Positions 9,199 to 18,626 of a stretch of 64,000 nucleotides of DNA are shown piece after piece. This stretch comes from Methylobacterium aquaticum (GTDB lineage Bacteria > Pseudomonadota > Alphaproteobacteria > Rhizobiales > Beijerinckiaceae), in assembly GCF_016804325.1 (NCBI RefSeq), contig NZ_CP043627.1, positions 6,283,501-6,347,500 of the forward strand. Direction: 5' to 3'. The position numbers and the translations under genes are program-made. Numbering within the stretch: the stretch's first letter is position 1; each line of letters opens with the position of its first letter. The notes under the pieces are model-generated. The model saw nothing but the letters and a program-made list of their open reading frames with translations. It had not been told where the DNA came from and did no database searches.

Positions 9199-9877
9199 AC
9201 GGGTTCCGGACGCCCTGATGCTGCTCGCCTGGCTCTCCCCGGGCTATCCGGTGGGGGCCTACGCCTATTCGCACGGCCTCGAATGGGCGGTGGAGGCCGG
9301 CGACGTGCGCGACGAGGCGAGCTTGCGGGACTGGCTCGCCGACGTGCTGGAGCACGGGGCCGGCCGCAGCGACGCGATCCTGGCCGCCCACGCCCACCGG
9401 GCCGCGGCGGCGGGGGATTCCGAAAAGCTGGCGGCGGTCAACGACCTCGCCCTGGCGTTCAGCCCCTCGCGGGAGCTGCACCTCGAGACCAGTCAGCAGG
9501 GCCGCTCCTTCCTCGACGCGACCCGCGCCGCCTGGGACGTGCCGCGCCTCGCGGGTCTCGCCCCGCATCTCGACGGGCCGGTGGCCTACCCGGTGGCCGT
9601 CGGCGCCGCCGCAGGTGCGCATGGGCTCGAATGCGGCACGGTGCTGGCGGCCTATCTGGCGGCTTTCCTGCAGAACCTCGTCTCGGCATCCTTGCGCCTC
9701 GCCCCCGTCGGCCAGACCGCCGGCACGCGGGTGGTCGCCGCCCTGATGCCCCGGGCCGCAGCGTTGGCGCGGGCGGTGCAGGATCTGCCCCTCGACGAGG
9801 CCGGGACCGCGACGATACGGCTCGATCTCGGCTCGTTCCGGCACGAGACGCAATATACGCGGATCTTCCGGTCGTGA
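9191..9877 (+). CDS. ureF: Urease accessory protein UreF
   Basis: 228 residues from the ATG at 9191, chosen because [26 protein letters not shown] is the normal UreF N-terminus; a longer reading would only translate the ureE His tail in another frame. The all-helical protein joins UreD to UreG. Conserved [22 protein letters not shown] and the C-terminal [12 protein letters not shown], which contacts UreD/urease in known structures, are present. ureG, which normally follows directly, is not here; the next genes are a brnT/brnA pair on the other strand. Confidence 0.93.
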   Translation: MAERVPDALMLLAWLSPGYPVGAYAYSHGLEWAVEAGDVRDEASLRDWLADVLEHGAGRSDAILAAHAHRAAAAGDSEKLAAVNDLALAFSPSRELHLETSQQGRSFLDATRAAWDVPRLAGLAPHLDGPVAYPVAVGAAAGAHGLECGTVLAAYLAAFLQNLVSASLRLAPVGQTAGTRVVAALMPRAAALARAVQDLPLDEAGTATIRLDLGSFRHETQYTRIFRS

Positions 9878-9884
9878 CGCGCCG

Positions 9885-10172
9885 TCAAGCGGAGCGTTTC
9901 ACGGCCTCGTCGACGTAGCGGCGCAGCACGCGATTGATTTCGGCCTGATACCCGACGTCAGAGGCGTGCCGCTTGAACCACGACACGACATCGCCATCGA
10001 TAGGGATCGTCATTGCTCGTTCCATGGGAGAGTGGCCCAAACCCCGGCGCGCCTCACGCCAATTCTCGGCGGGCGCCTCGGGGATATCGTCGGTGTCGAT
10101 CTCATGATCCGGCCGGGCCGCGAGGGCTGCCAACCGCTCCAGTTCCTCCGCGCTCAGCGCCGTCCTGCTCAT
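9885..10172 (-). CDS. brnA: BrnA-type antitoxin
   Basis: 95 residues from the ATG at 10172, which has a strong AAAGGAGG ribosome site four bases upstream; another ATG five codons earlier is possible. The N-terminal half is acidic and flexible. The C-terminal half (TIPIDGDVVSWFKRHASDVGYQAEINRVLRRYV) is the ribbon-helix-helix DNA-binding part of BrnA, which represses its own promoter and neutralises BrnT. It follows and partly overlaps the brnT frame, in the toxin-first order usual for this family. The antitoxin is intact although the toxin frame is broken. Confidence 0.85.
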   Translation of the reverse strand: MSRTALSAEELERLAALAARPDHEIDTDDIPEAPAENWREARRGLGHSPMERAMTIPIDGDVVSWFKRHASDVGYQAEINRVLRRYVDEAVKRSA

Positions 10173-10439
10173 AGCGCCTCCTTTCATGGCTGGTCGCGCG
10201 CCGGGCTCCGATGATGCGGATGATACAATCGTCATCCGGATCCGGATACGTGTGAACCACGACGAGAATTGCCACCGCTCCCACCATCCCGAGCGCGTGC
10301 CAGCGCTGCTCGCCCGCCTCGATGCGATCTGCACGATGACGTGGAGCGGGTCGTCCCAAACCGCCATCGCAGCGTCGAAGGACACGCCGTGCTTGACGAT
10401 GTTGCTGCGAGCCTTGGCGGAATCCCATTCGAACCGCAC
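10102..10439 (-). pseudogene. brnT: BrnT-type ribonuclease toxin, frameshifted
   Basis: The N-terminal part (VRFEWDSAKARSNIVKHGVSF...WDDPLHVIVQ) reads in one frame from a GTG at 10439. The C-terminal part (DRIEAGEQRWHALG...IIRIIGARRATSHERRRYE) reads in another. Adding one G/C near 10329 joins them into a normal BrnT: RelE-like fold, with the RRATxxERRxYE C-terminus. BrnT is an mRNA-cleaving toxin paired with BrnA. The break could be inactivation or a base-calling error. An ATG at 10475 would add twelve residues. Confidence 0.75.
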
Positions 10440-10487
10440 GATCCGCCCTCGATGATTTGCCGGCCATACAATCACATGACGCTAGAA

Positions 10488-10590
10488 CATTTTCCGACGA
10501 AGTGGATACCGGTTCGTCGCAGAAAATGCGGCAAAATCAACGACCTAGAGAGCTTCGCGATTGCAACGCGATCGTGAAGTGCTCTAGGTC
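10488..10590. repeat. Dispersed double-palindrome repeat
   Basis: Two adjacent hairpins. The first (10488-10528) pairs CATTTTC..ACGAA with TTCGT..GAAAATG around GTGGATACCGG. The second (10542-10590) pairs GACCTAGAG with its near-complement CTCTAGGTC, with further pairing at CTTCGCGAT. The core GACGAAGTGGATACCGGTTCGTC recurs, with one base changed and on the opposite strand, at 20261-20297, so this is a family. It fills part of the roughly 360-base gap between brnT and paoA; no other gene is visible there. Confidence 0.75.
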
Positions 10591-10802
10591 AACGACCATC
10601 CGCCAGATGATAAGCGGGTGGCACAGATCTCCTCGTGGGATTGCACTCCGAGAGGTGCCGGCTCAGCACGCGATGCCGCACCCAGGCCCTGGCCGGGACC
10701 TGTCCACCCTCCGAAACGTTTGGTGAGCGATCGCGTCGCGGCCCAACGGCCGAGCCGGCGCAGGCGCCTTCGCGCCGCTACCTCGTTCGGCCGGGAGGCA
10801 CC

Positions 10803-11477
10803 ATGGACACATCCGATTCCGCGCCGCGCCTGACGCGCCGGAGCGTTCTGGAGAGCGGCGTCGCCGCGGCGGCCGTGCTGGGCTTTGCCGGCCGGGTCCA
10901 GGCCGCGCCCTCGCCGGCCCCGCACGCGCCACCGGCCCTCGCCGCCGAGGCGGCGACGCCCCGCCTGCCCGTGACCCTCCAGGTCAACGGCGAGGCCCGG
11001 CCCCTCGATCTCGATCCGCGCACCACGCTCCTCGATGCGCTCCGCGAGCGCATCGGCCTCACCGGCTCGAAGAAGGGCTGCGACCACGGCCAGTGCGGCG
11101 CCTGCACGGTGCTGGTGAACGGCCGACGGATCAATGCCTGCCTGACGCTCGCCGTGATGCACGAGGGCGACGAGATCCGGACCATCGAGGGCCTGGCCGA
11201 GGGCGACCGCCTGCACCCGCTCCAGGCCGCCTTCGTCAAGCATGACGGTTTCCAGTGCGGCTACTGCACGCCGGGCCAGATCTGCTCGGCCGCCGGGATG
11301 CTCAGCGAGGCCAAGGCCGGCTGGCCCAGCACCGTGACGCAGGACCTCACCGCCCCGGTATCCTTGAGCGACGCGGAAATCCGCGAGCGGATGAGCGGCA
11401 ACATCTGCCGCTGCGCCGCCTATCCGAACATTGTCGCGGCGATCCGGGATGCCGGCGGCGCCCCGACCCGGCTCTGA
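10803..11477 (+). CDS. paoA: Periplasmic aldehyde oxidoreductase, iron-sulfur subunit (PaoA/YagT-like)
   Basis: 224 residues. The N-terminus carries a twin-arginine signal ([10 protein letters not shown] followed by a hydrophobic [10 protein letters not shown] stretch and a VQAA cleavage region), so the folded complex is probably exported by Tat. A plant-type 2Fe-2S domain follows with CDHGQCGAC and a later Cys (NACL). The second, helical 2Fe-2S domain has CGYCTPGQ and CRC. It passes electrons from the molybdenum site (PaoC) to FAD (PaoB). It is first of a tight three-gene operon. The paoA assignment rests on the Tat signal and the PaoB-type partner. Confidence 0.87.
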   Translation: MDTSDSAPRLTRRSVLESGVAAAAVLGFAGRVQAAPSPAPHAPPALAAEAATPRLPVTLQVNGEARPLDLDPRTTLLDALRERIGLTGSKKGCDHGQCGACTVLVNGRRINACLTLAVMHEGDEIRTIEGLAEGDRLHPLQAAFVKHDGFQCGYCTPGQICSAAGMLSEAKAGWPSTVTQDLTAPVSLSDAEIRERMSGNICRCAAYPNIVAAIRDAGGAPTRL

Positions 11478-11488
11478 GGGGGCGACCC

Positions 11489-12457
11489 ATGAAGGCTTTC
11501 ACCTACGAGCGCCCCGCCAGCGTGGCGGAGGCCGCCAAGGCCGTCGCCGGGCAGCCGAATGCCCGCTTCATCGCCGGGGGCACCAACCTCCTCGACCTGA
11601 TGAAGCTCCAGATCGAGACGCCGACCCACCTCGTCGACGTCAACCGCCTGCCGCTCGACCGGATCGAGGCGACCCAGGATGGCGGCCTGCGCATCGGCGC
11701 GATGGTGCGCAATTCCGATCTCGCCGCCGACGAGCGGGTCCGGCGCGATTACGGCGTGCTCTCGCGGGCATTGCTGGCCGGGGCCTCGGGCCAGTTGCGC
11801 AACAAGGCGACCACCGCCGGCAACCTGCTCCAGCGCACCCGCTGCCCGTATTTCTACGACACCGCGACGCCGTGCAACAAGCGCCAGCCGGGTTCGGGCT
11901 GCTCGGCGATCGGAGGGTTCAACCGCATCCTGGCGGTGGTCGGTACCTCCGACCAGTGCATCGCCACCCACCCGTCCGACATGGCGGTCGCCATGCGGAC
12001 GCTCGACGCCACGGTCGAGACCGTGACGCCGGACGGCACCGAGCGGAAGCGTCCGATCGCCGATCTGCACCGCCTGCCCGGCGACACGCCGGAGATCGAG
12101 ACCACCTTGAGCCCCGGCGAGATCATCACCGCCGTGACCCTGCCGGCGCCGGTGAAGGGCCGCCACGTCTACCGCAAGGTCCGCGACCGGGCGTCCTACG
12201 CCTTCGCCCTGGTCTCGGTCGCGGCGGTGATCGAGGCCGACGGAAACACGATCCGCTCGGCCCGCCTCGCCTTCGGCGGCCTCGCCCCCAAGCCCTGGCG
12301 GGTGGCGGAAGCCGAAGCCGCCCTGGTCGGCGAGGGCGTCGGTGCCGCCGGCGAGGCGGCCCTGAAGGGCGCCCGCGGCTACGGCGCCAACGACTTCAAG
12401 ATCCCGCTCGCCAAGCGCACCCTCGCGGCCGCGGTCGCGGACGCGATGCGCGCTTGA
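11489..12457 (+). CDS. paoB: Aldehyde oxidoreductase FAD-binding subunit (PaoB/YagS-like)
   Basis: 322 residues starting 11 bases after paoA. The FAD-binding domain of the CO dehydrogenase/xanthine dehydrogenase class is clear ([13 protein letters not shown] near the start, [19 protein letters not shown]-terminal [11 protein letters not shown]). The insertion with RCPYF, PCNKR and GSGCSAI supplies extra cysteines, a feature of PaoB, which has an additional 4Fe-4S cluster that ordinary xanthine dehydrogenase FAD subunits lack. It receives electrons from PaoA. Confidence 0.87.
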   Translation: MKAFTYERPASVAEAAKAVAGQPNARFIAGGTNLLDLMKLQIETPTHLVDVNRLPLDRIEATQDGGLRIGAMVRNSDLAADERVRRDYGVLSRALLAGASGQLRNKATTAGNLLQRTRCPYFYDTATPCNKRQPGSGCSAIGGFNRILAVVGTSDQCIATHPSDMAVAMRTLDATVETVTPDGTERKRPIADLHRLPGDTPEIETTLSPGEIITAVTLPAPVKGRHVYRKVRDRASYAFALVSVAAVIEADGNTIRSARLAFGGLAPKPWRVAEAEAALVGEGVGAAGEAALKGARGYGANDFKIPLAKRTLAAAVADAMRA

Positions 12458-12479
12458 TCGCCCGAATCGGAGAACAGCC

Positions 12480-14705
12480 ATGGACATGAGCCAGCCGATC
12501 GGCGTCACGCCCCTCGACACGCATCCCGACGGCCCGGTGGGCCAGCCGATCGACCGGGTCGACGGCCCGCTCAAGGTCGCCGGCCGCGCTCCTTACGCCT
12601 ACGAGAGCCGGGAGATGCAGAATCCCGGTTACGGCTTCGTCGTCACGGCGACGATCGCGAAGGGTCGCATCCGCGAGATCGACACGGCCGCCGCCGAGCG
12701 GATGCCGGGCGTCGTCCACGTGCTGACCCACCGCAACGTGCCGCCGCAGGGCGAGAAGAAGGAGCAGGTCGGCCCGCTGCTGACCGGCACCGAGATCAGG
12801 CATCAAGGCCAGCCGGTCGCGCTGGTGGTGGCCGAGAGTTTCGAGGAGGCCCGCGCCGCGGCGGCCGCCATCCGGGTGACTTACGACGAGCAGGCCGGAT
12901 CTTACGTCCTCGCCGATGCGCTCCAGGCGGCGAAGAAGCCCGAGAAGGCGCGGACGCCGCCGGATTCGTCCCTCGGCGATTTCGAGGCCGGCTTCGCCGC
13001 GGCCCCGGTCAGGATCGATGCGCGCTACACCACCCCGGTGCAGAGCCACGCGATGATGGAGCCGCACGCCACGATCGCGGCCTGGGAGGGCGACAAGGTC
13101 ACGCTGATCACCGCCAACCAGATGCCGAATCGCGGCCAGGACGCGCTGGCCTCGGTGTTCAAGCTACCGAAGGACAATGTCCGGCTGATCAGCCGCTTCG
13201 TCGGCGGCGGCTTCGGCGGCAAGCTCCAGCCGCAGGCCGACGCGATCCTGGCGGCGCTGGCCTCGAAGAACCTCGACGGCCGGCCGGTGAAGGTCGCGCT
13301 CACCCGCCAGCAGGTCTTCACCACGACGACGCGGCGCTCCGGCACGGTGCAGCGGGTCCGCCTCGGCGCCGACCGGGACGGCAAGCTCACGGCCATCGCC
13401 CACGAATCCTGGTCCGACACCGCCCCCGGCGACAGCTTCTTCGAGACCTCGGCCAACGTCACCCGCTCGCTCTACGCGGCGCCGAACCGCCTGACGGCGC
13501 ATCGCCTGGCCAACCTCAACCTGCTGCCCGCCTCCTCGATGCGGGCGCCGGGCGAGGCGGTCGGGATGCTGGCCTTCGAATGCGCCATGGACGAACTGGC
13601 CGAGGCCCTGGCCCTCGATCCGATCGAGCTGCGCATCCGCAACGAGCCGGCGCAGGACCCGGAAAAGCACGTCCCGTTCTCGACCCGCCAGCTCGTGCCC
13701 TGCCTGAAGGAGGGCGCGCGCCGCTTCGGCTGGGACGCGCGCAACCCCAAGCCCGCTTCGGTGCGCGACGGCCAGTGGATGGTCGGCACCGGCGTCGCGG
13801 CGGCGGCCCGGCTCAACCCGCTCCAGCCGGCCAAGGCCCGGGTGCGCCTCGCCCCCGACGGGACGCTCACCGCCCGCATGGCGATGACCGATATCGGCAC
13901 CGGCACCTACACGATCCTGAGCCAGATCGCCGCCGAGATGCTGGGCGTGAAGGTCTCGGAGGTGCGGATGATCCTCGGCGACACCGCCGATCCGATGTCG
14001 TCGGGCTCCGGCGGATCGTTCGGCGCCGCCTCGTCGGGTTCGGCGCTCTACATGGCCTGCGAGGATCTGCGCCGGCAGCTCCTGGCGAAGACCGACCTGA
14101 ACCCCGACAACGCCGTCTTCGCGGATAACCGGATCACCTCGGGCAACCGCACGGCCTCGTTGCGCGACCTGATCGGGCCGGGTCTCGAGGCCGAGGGCGA
14201 GATCAAGCCTGGCGAGAACGAGAAGAAGTTCTCGCAGTATTCCTACGGCGCGCATTTCGCCGAGGTCGGGGTCGATGCGGATACCGGCGAGATCCGGCTG
14301 CGGCGGATGCTCGGCGTGTTCACCGGCGGGCGCATCCTCAACCCCAAGACCGCCCGCTCGCAGGCGATCGGCGGCATGGTGTTCGGCGTCGGCGCCGCGC
14401 TGATGGAGGCGATCGAGGTCGATCCGCGCACCGGCAGCTTCGTCAACCACGACCTCGCCGAGTACCACGTGCCGGTCCATGCCGACCTGCCGGAGATCGA
14501 CGCGGTGTTCCTGCCCGAGCTCGACGACAAGGCGAACCCGCTGAAGAGCAAGGGCCTGGGGGAACTCGGCATCTGCGGCGCCGGGGCGGCGGTGGCGAAT
14601 GCGGTCTACAACGCGACGGGCATTCGCATCCGGGATTATCCGCTGACCTTGGACAAGATCCTGGAGGGGTTCGTCGCGAAGGAGACGGGGCAGCGGCGGG
14701 CGTAA
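12480..14705 (+). CDS. paoC: Aldehyde oxidoreductase molybdenum-binding subunit (PaoC/YagR-like)
   Basis: 741 residues, matching the PaoC length. It shows the xanthine dehydrogenase-type large-subunit domains: the a/b hammerhead (about 20-130), then molybdopterin-binding segments with GGGFGGKLQPQAD, SSMRAPGEA, the GSGGSFGAASSGSA loop and the C-terminal KGLGELGICGAGAAVANAV, where the Glu of GLGE is the catalytic base that activates the Mo ligand. It oxidises aldehydes, typically aromatic ones, to acids. The MCD-loading chaperone PaoD, often the fourth gene, is not next to it. Confidence 0.88.
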   Translation: MDMSQPIGVTPLDTHPDGPVGQPIDRVDGPLKVAGRAPYAYESREMQNPGYGFVVTATIAKGRIREIDTAAAERMPGVVHVLTHRNVPPQGEKKEQVGPLLTGTEIRHQGQPVALVVAESFEEARAAAAAIRVTYDEQAGSYVLADALQAAKKPEKARTPPDSSLGDFEAGFAAAPVRIDARYTTPVQSHAMMEPHATIAAWEGDKVTLITANQMPNRGQDALASVFKLPKDNVRLISRFVGGGFGGKLQPQADAILAALASKNLDGRPVKVALTRQQVFTTTTRRSGTVQRVRLGADRDGKLTAIAHESWSDTAPGDSFFETSANVTRSLYAAPNRLTAHRLANLNLLPASSMRAPGEAVGMLAFECAMDELAEALALDPIELRIRNEPAQDPEKHVPFSTRQLVPCLKEGARRFGWDARNPKPASVRDGQWMVGTGVAAAARLNPLQPAKARVRLAPDGTLTARMAMTDIGTGTYTILSQIAAEMLGVKVSEVRMILGDTADPMSSGSGGSFGAASSGSALYMACEDLRRQLLAKTDLNPDNAVFADNRITSGNRTASLRDLIGPGLEAEGEIKPGENEKKFSQYSYGAHFAEVGVDADTGEIRLRRMLGVFTGGRILNPKTARSQAIGGMVFGVGAALMEAIEVDPRTGSFVNHDLAEYHVPVHADLPEIDAVFLPELDDKANPLKSKGLGELGICGAGAAVANAVYNATGIRIRDYPLTLDKILEGFVAKETGQRRA

Positions 14706-14828
14706 TACCAACGGTTGTTGGAAACGACCTTTGGTTCCGTTCTCGAATTTTTGTCAAGCCTCTGGCTTGGCATAGAAAATTCAAGATGGCTCAATGGCCC
14801 GATGCGTCAGCATCTTGGGCCATTGGTA
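14706..14828. mobile_element. 123-bp MITE-like element, copy 1
   Basis: It begins TACCAACGG and ends CCATTGGTA, so the ends are inverted repeats with TA at both borders. Copy 2 at 62219-62341 has the same length and differs at only a few positions. The ends match those of the IS630-family element at 29082-30256 (TACCAACGGCC). No transposase is encoded, so it is probably a non-autonomous derivative moved by that kind of transposase. Inner short hairpins (CCAAGCC/GGCTTGG-like, GATGCGTCAGCATC) are present. It starts directly at the paoC stop. Confidence 0.8.
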
Positions 14829-14898
14829 TAAGACGACGAACTCTTATCCCCCTCGGCGCAGGACCGTCCGGGCCAAGGCGTGGCGCGCCTGCTCGGTA

Positions 14899-17015
14899 TC
14901 ACGCCGCCCCACCCTTCGCCCCGCGGGTGGTCCGCGCCAGCACCAGGAGCGCGCGCTCCGACAGACGCACCATCCCGCCGGCGCGCACCGCCTCCCGGGC
15001 GACCGGCCGTCCATCCGGCACCGTCGTGTCGAAGAGCGGCGTCCACGGCCCGCCGATGACCTTGGCGAGCTGGAAGTCGATCGGCGCCTCGCCCGCATTG
15101 GCGAGGATCAGCAGGCGGCGCCCGTCGGGCGCATCGTTGCCGATCTGCATGCCGAAGGCGCGGCGCTCGGCCTCGCCCCAGGCGGCGGCATCCATCTCGG
15201 CGCCGCAGGGCGAGAGCCAGTGCACGTCCTTGAGGCCGCCCGCCGCCACGGTCTCGCCGGTGAGGAATTTCCGGCGCCGCAAAGCCCGGTGGTCGCGGCG
15301 TAGCGCCAGGAGATGGCGCACGAACTCGGTGAGCGCGGGGTCGCCGCCGTCATTCTCCCAATCGACCCAGGAGGTGGCGTTGTCCTGGCAATAGGCGTTG
15401 TTGTTGCCGCCCTGGCTGCGCGAGCGCTCGTCGCCCATCAGCAGCATCGGCACGCCCTGCGCCAGCAGGATCGTGGCGAGCAGGTTGCGCTTCTGGCGCG
15501 CCCGCACGCCCAGGATCGCCGGATCGTCGGTCGGCCCTCGACGCCGTAATGGCGCGAGACGTTGTGGCCGTGGCCGTCGCGGTTGCCCTCGCCGTTGGCC
15601 TCGTTGTGCTTCTCCTCGTAGGCGACGACGTCGGCGAGCGTGTAGCCGTCATGCGAGGCGATGAAGTTGATGCTGGCCGACGGCCCCCGGCCCGACGCGG
15701 AAAAGATCTCCTTGGAGCCGGTGAGCCCCTGGGTCAGCTTCGGCAACTGGCCGGAATCACCCCGCCAGAAGCCGCGGGCGGCGTCGCGGAACTGGTCGTT
15801 CCAGTCGCTCCAGCCGACGGGGAAGCCGCCGAGCTGGTAGCCGCCCATGCCGATGTCCCACGGCTCGGCGATGAGCTTGACCCGGGACAGGACCGGGTCC
15901 TGCGCCATCGCCTGGAGCACGGCAGCCCGGGGGGTGAAGTCGTGCGGCGCGCGGGCGAGGCTCGAGGCGAGATCGAACCGGAACCCGTCGATCCGGTACG
16001 CCTCGACCCAGTGGCGCAAGGAATCGAGCACCATCTGCATCACCCGCGGCACGGCCACGTCGAGGGTGTTGCCGCAGCCCGTGCAGTCGACGTCGCGGCG
16101 CGGATCCTCGGGGTTCAGCTTGTAGTAGCTGGCATTGTCGATGCCGCGGAACGACAGGCTCGGCCCGGTATGGTCGCCCTCGCAGGTGTGGTTGTAGACC
16201 ACGTCGACCAGCACCTCGATGCCGGCGGCGTGGAGCTGGCGGATCGCGCTCTTCAAGCCCGCGGCGCCCGCCGGCCCGAGATAGCGCGGCTCGGGCGAGA
16301 AATAGTTGAGCGGCGAGTAGCCCCAGAAGTTGGTCAGGTCCTTCTCGACCAGGAAGCGGTCGTCGACGAAGGCCTGGATCGGCAGCAATTCGATCGCCGT
16401 GACGCCGAGGCGCACGAGGTGATCGACGATCGCCGGGTGGCCCAGCGCCGCGTAGGACCCGCGCCAGGGCAAGGGCACGCCCGGATGGGTCTGGGTCAGG
16501 GCCCGGACATGCGCCTCGTAGATCACGCTGTCGACGAGGGGATGGCGCAGGGGCGGATCGTCGTGGACGGGGGCCTCCGGCGCAGTGACCACGCCCTTCG
16601 GCATCATCGGGGCGCTGTCGCGCCGGTCGAGGGCGTCCTCGCGGTGGCCGCCGCGGCGATAGGGATAGAGCGCGTCGTGCCAGCGCACCCGGCCGTGGAT
16701 CTCGCGGGCGTACGGATCGAGGAGGAGCTTGTGCGGGTTGAAGCGGTGGCCGCGCCCCGGCTCCCAGGGCCCGTGGACCCGGTAGCCGTAGAGCTGGCCC
16801 GGCAGCACGCCCGAGAGATAGCCGTGCCAGACGTCGTCGGTGCGGCGCGACAGGCGGACCACGTCGGTCTGCACCCGTCCCGTGGGGTCGAACAGGCAGA
16901 GGTCCACCGCCGTCGCGTGGGCGGAGAACAGCGCGAAATTGACCCCGCGCCCGTCGAAATGGGCGCCGAGCGGGCCCGCGGCGCCGTCATCGAGTGCGAT
17001 CATCCGGTCCGTCAT
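14899..17015 (-). CDS. glgX: Glycogen debranching enzyme GlgX, reading frame interrupted by one missing base
   Basis: Two frames together give a full GlgX of about 705 residues. The first frame holds the CBM48 domain (GVNFALFSAHATAVDLCLFD) and the GH13 barrel: VDVVYNHTC, YRIDGFRFDLA with the nucleophile Asp, KLIAEPWD with the acid/base Glu, and FIASHDGYTL. The second frame holds the rest, from about RARQKRNLLATILLAQGVPMLL, with GDE and the small C-terminal beta domain. One extra G/C at about 15535-15537 restores GVEG-PTDDPAIL. The enzyme cuts alpha-1,6 branches of limit glycogen. The ATG at 17015 is chosen because MTDR just before the CBM is common; earlier starts run to 17072. Confidence 0.88.
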
Positions 17016-17093
17016 TCCCTCGGGCACAGGCGTTCGGAACCGGACCATGCCCGCAGGCCGGCCGGCTGCCAAGCTGGAGCCTGGCCTCGATCC

Positions 17094-18116
17094 TCAGGCG
17101 GCCGCGTCCGCGAGCTCCCGGGAGACGAATGCCACCGCCTCCCGCAGGGTGTGCAGGCCGGCATCCGGCCGGGTGCCGGCGACCGAGAGGTGGCGGCGAT
17201 ACGGCCGCGCCCCGGGCCGGCCGTTGAACAGGCCGAGCATGTGCCGGGTCATGGCGTGCAGGCGCAGGCCCTCTTCGAGCCGCCTCGCGATGTAGGGCTC
17301 GTAGGCTTCGATCGCCGCGAACGGATCGGCCACCGGCGCCGGCGCGCCGAACAGGTCGGGATCGACGCCGATGAGCAGGGACGGCTCGGCATAGGCCGCG
17401 CGGCCGAGCATCACCCCGTCGAGGGCGATGCCGTCCGCCGGATCGAGCTCGGCCTTGGCGGTCGCGAGGTCCTGCAAGCCGCCGTTGAGGGCGACCGGAA
17501 GATCGGGATTCGCGGCCTTCAATCGGTGGACCCGGCCGTAATCGAGGGGCGGGATGTCCCGGTTCTCCTTCGGCGACAGGCCCTTGAGCCAGGCCTTGCG
17601 GGCATGCACGATCAGCGCGTCGACGCCGGCCGCCCGGACCGACGCGGTCAGCGCGTCGAGCGCGGCGTCCGGATCCTGGTCGTCGACGCCGATGCGGCAC
17701 TTCACCGTCACCGGCACCGAGACCGCCGCCTTCATGGCGGCGACGCAGTCGCCGACGAGGGCCGGCTCGCGCATCAGGCAGGCGCCGAAGCGCCCGTCCT
17801 GCACCCGGTCCGAGGGGCAGCCGACATTGAGGTTCACCTCGCGGTAGCCGAACTCCTCAGCGATGCGCGCGGCGGACGCGAGGTCGGCGGGATCCGACCC
17901 GCCGAGCTGGATCGCCACCGGATGCTCGCCCGCATCGAACCCGATCAGCCGCTCCCGCGGCCCGTGCAGCACCGCGCCTGTCGTCACCATCTCGGTGTAG
18001 AGGAGCGCGCGGGCCGAGAGGGTGCGGTGGAACGCCCGGCAGTGGCGGTCGGTCCAGTCCATCATCGGTGCGATCGAAAAGCGCCAAGGACTGAAACCGC
18101 TCGTTTTTTCAACCAT
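17094..18116 (-). CDS. dusA: tRNA-dihydrouridine synthase DusA
   Basis: 340 residues from the ATG at 18116, giving the family start FSIAPMMDWTDRHCR. The FMN-binding TIM barrel has LNVGCPSDRVQDGRFGACLM with the catalytic Cys in GCPS, VTVKCRIGVDD, VHARKAWLKGLSPKENR and VMLGRAAY. DusA reduces U20/U20a in the tRNA D-loop. The first codons (GTT GAA AAA ACG AGC GGT) use bases unlike the surrounding gene, and an integrase relic lies just upstream on the other strand. dusA 5' ends are known insertion sites for prophages and islands that replace these codons, so this end may derive from such an element. Confidence 0.93.
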   Translation of the reverse strand: MVEKTSGFSPWRFSIAPMMDWTDRHCRAFHRTLSARALLYTEMVTTGAVLHGPRERLIGFDAGEHPVAIQLGGSDPADLASAARIAEEFGYREVNLNVGCPSDRVQDGRFGACLMREPALVGDCVAAMKAAVSVPVTVKCRIGVDDQDPDAALDALTASVRAAGVDALIVHARKAWLKGLSPKENRDIPPLDYGRVHRLKAANPDLPVALNGGLQDLATAKAELDPADGIALDGVMLGRAAYAEPSLLIGVDPDLFGAPAPVADPFAAIEAYEPYIARRLEEGLRLHAMTRHMLGLFNGRPGARPYRRHLSVAGTRPDAGLHTLREAVAFVSRELADAAA

Positions 18117-18255
18117 GGCAGCCACCTGATGCGACCCTCGCGCTATCCGACTTGAAGGCGTTTCCGGCGTTTTGAGCCGGTTTGTTGTCGAAAGTACAGC
18201 AATCCGGCACGTCGCGGACCCATGCTGTACCGCGCGTGCGGGCATCGCGGGAACC

Positions 18256-18399
18256 ATGGTCGAGCGCAAGCGCAAGGACGGATCCATCGGGTACCACGCT
18301 CAGGTGGCGATCAGGCAGGCCGGCGCCACCCACCGCGAGACGACGATGTCCGGTCGCCAAGGCGGCGGCCAACTCGCGGATCGCGAAGCGGGAGCGTGA
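18256..18399 (+). pseudogene. Relic of a phage-type tyrosine recombinase (arm-binding domain only)
   Basis: The translation from 18256 (MVERKRKDGSIGYHAQVAIR) matches the N-terminal SAM-like/arm-binding domain of integrases that begin with ERKRKDGTxGYxAQI. The expected continuation (RKxAxxWxxKRExEL) is seen only after a change of frame, near 18350-18390 (VAKAAANSRIAKRERE). No catalytic domain with the R-H-R-Y residues follows. It is therefore a decayed 5' fragment, divergent from and about 140 bases away from the 5' end of dusA, the site such integrases use. Confidence 0.6.
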
Positions 18400-18545
18400 A
18401 CGGTCCGCGCCCGGGGCTTTGCCGGGCAAGCGGACAGAGGAGGGCTGCCTCTCCGTTCAGGAGACACAGCAAGCGGAGGCGCAAGCCGGAGCGAGGGCGA
18501 GGGCGAGGGGTCTCGACGAGTGGGGCTCCTCCGGCCCCCTCCAGC

Positions 18546-18626
18546 CTCGCGGCGAACCTGCGGTTCGCCGCGAGGGCTTCCTGGGCCCCGTCGGACCTCA
18601 GGCCTCTCCCCGCCCGCGGGGAGAGG
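18546..18626. repeat. Two perfect palindromic hairpins
   Basis: 18546-18574 is a perfect 13-bp stem (CTCGCGGCGAACC / GGTTCGCCGCGAG) with a 3-base loop. 18603-18626 is a perfect 9-bp stem (CCTCTCCCC / GGGGAGAGG). Neither has a T-run, so they look like REP-type palindromes rather than terminators. The second lies inside the 3' end of the thioesterase gene. The roughly 140 bases before them hold no gene. Confidence 0.7.

Noticed and set aside
10803..14705. Xanthine dehydrogenase for purine breakdown
   Set aside because: Domain order and Tat signal fit the PaoABC aldehyde type; xanthine dehydrogenases have no Tat signal and the purine-pathway genes are not nearby.
15549..18155. An 868-residue open frame on the plus strand
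   Set aside because: It lies opposite glgX and dusA, both well recognised; composition is typical of an antisense frame.
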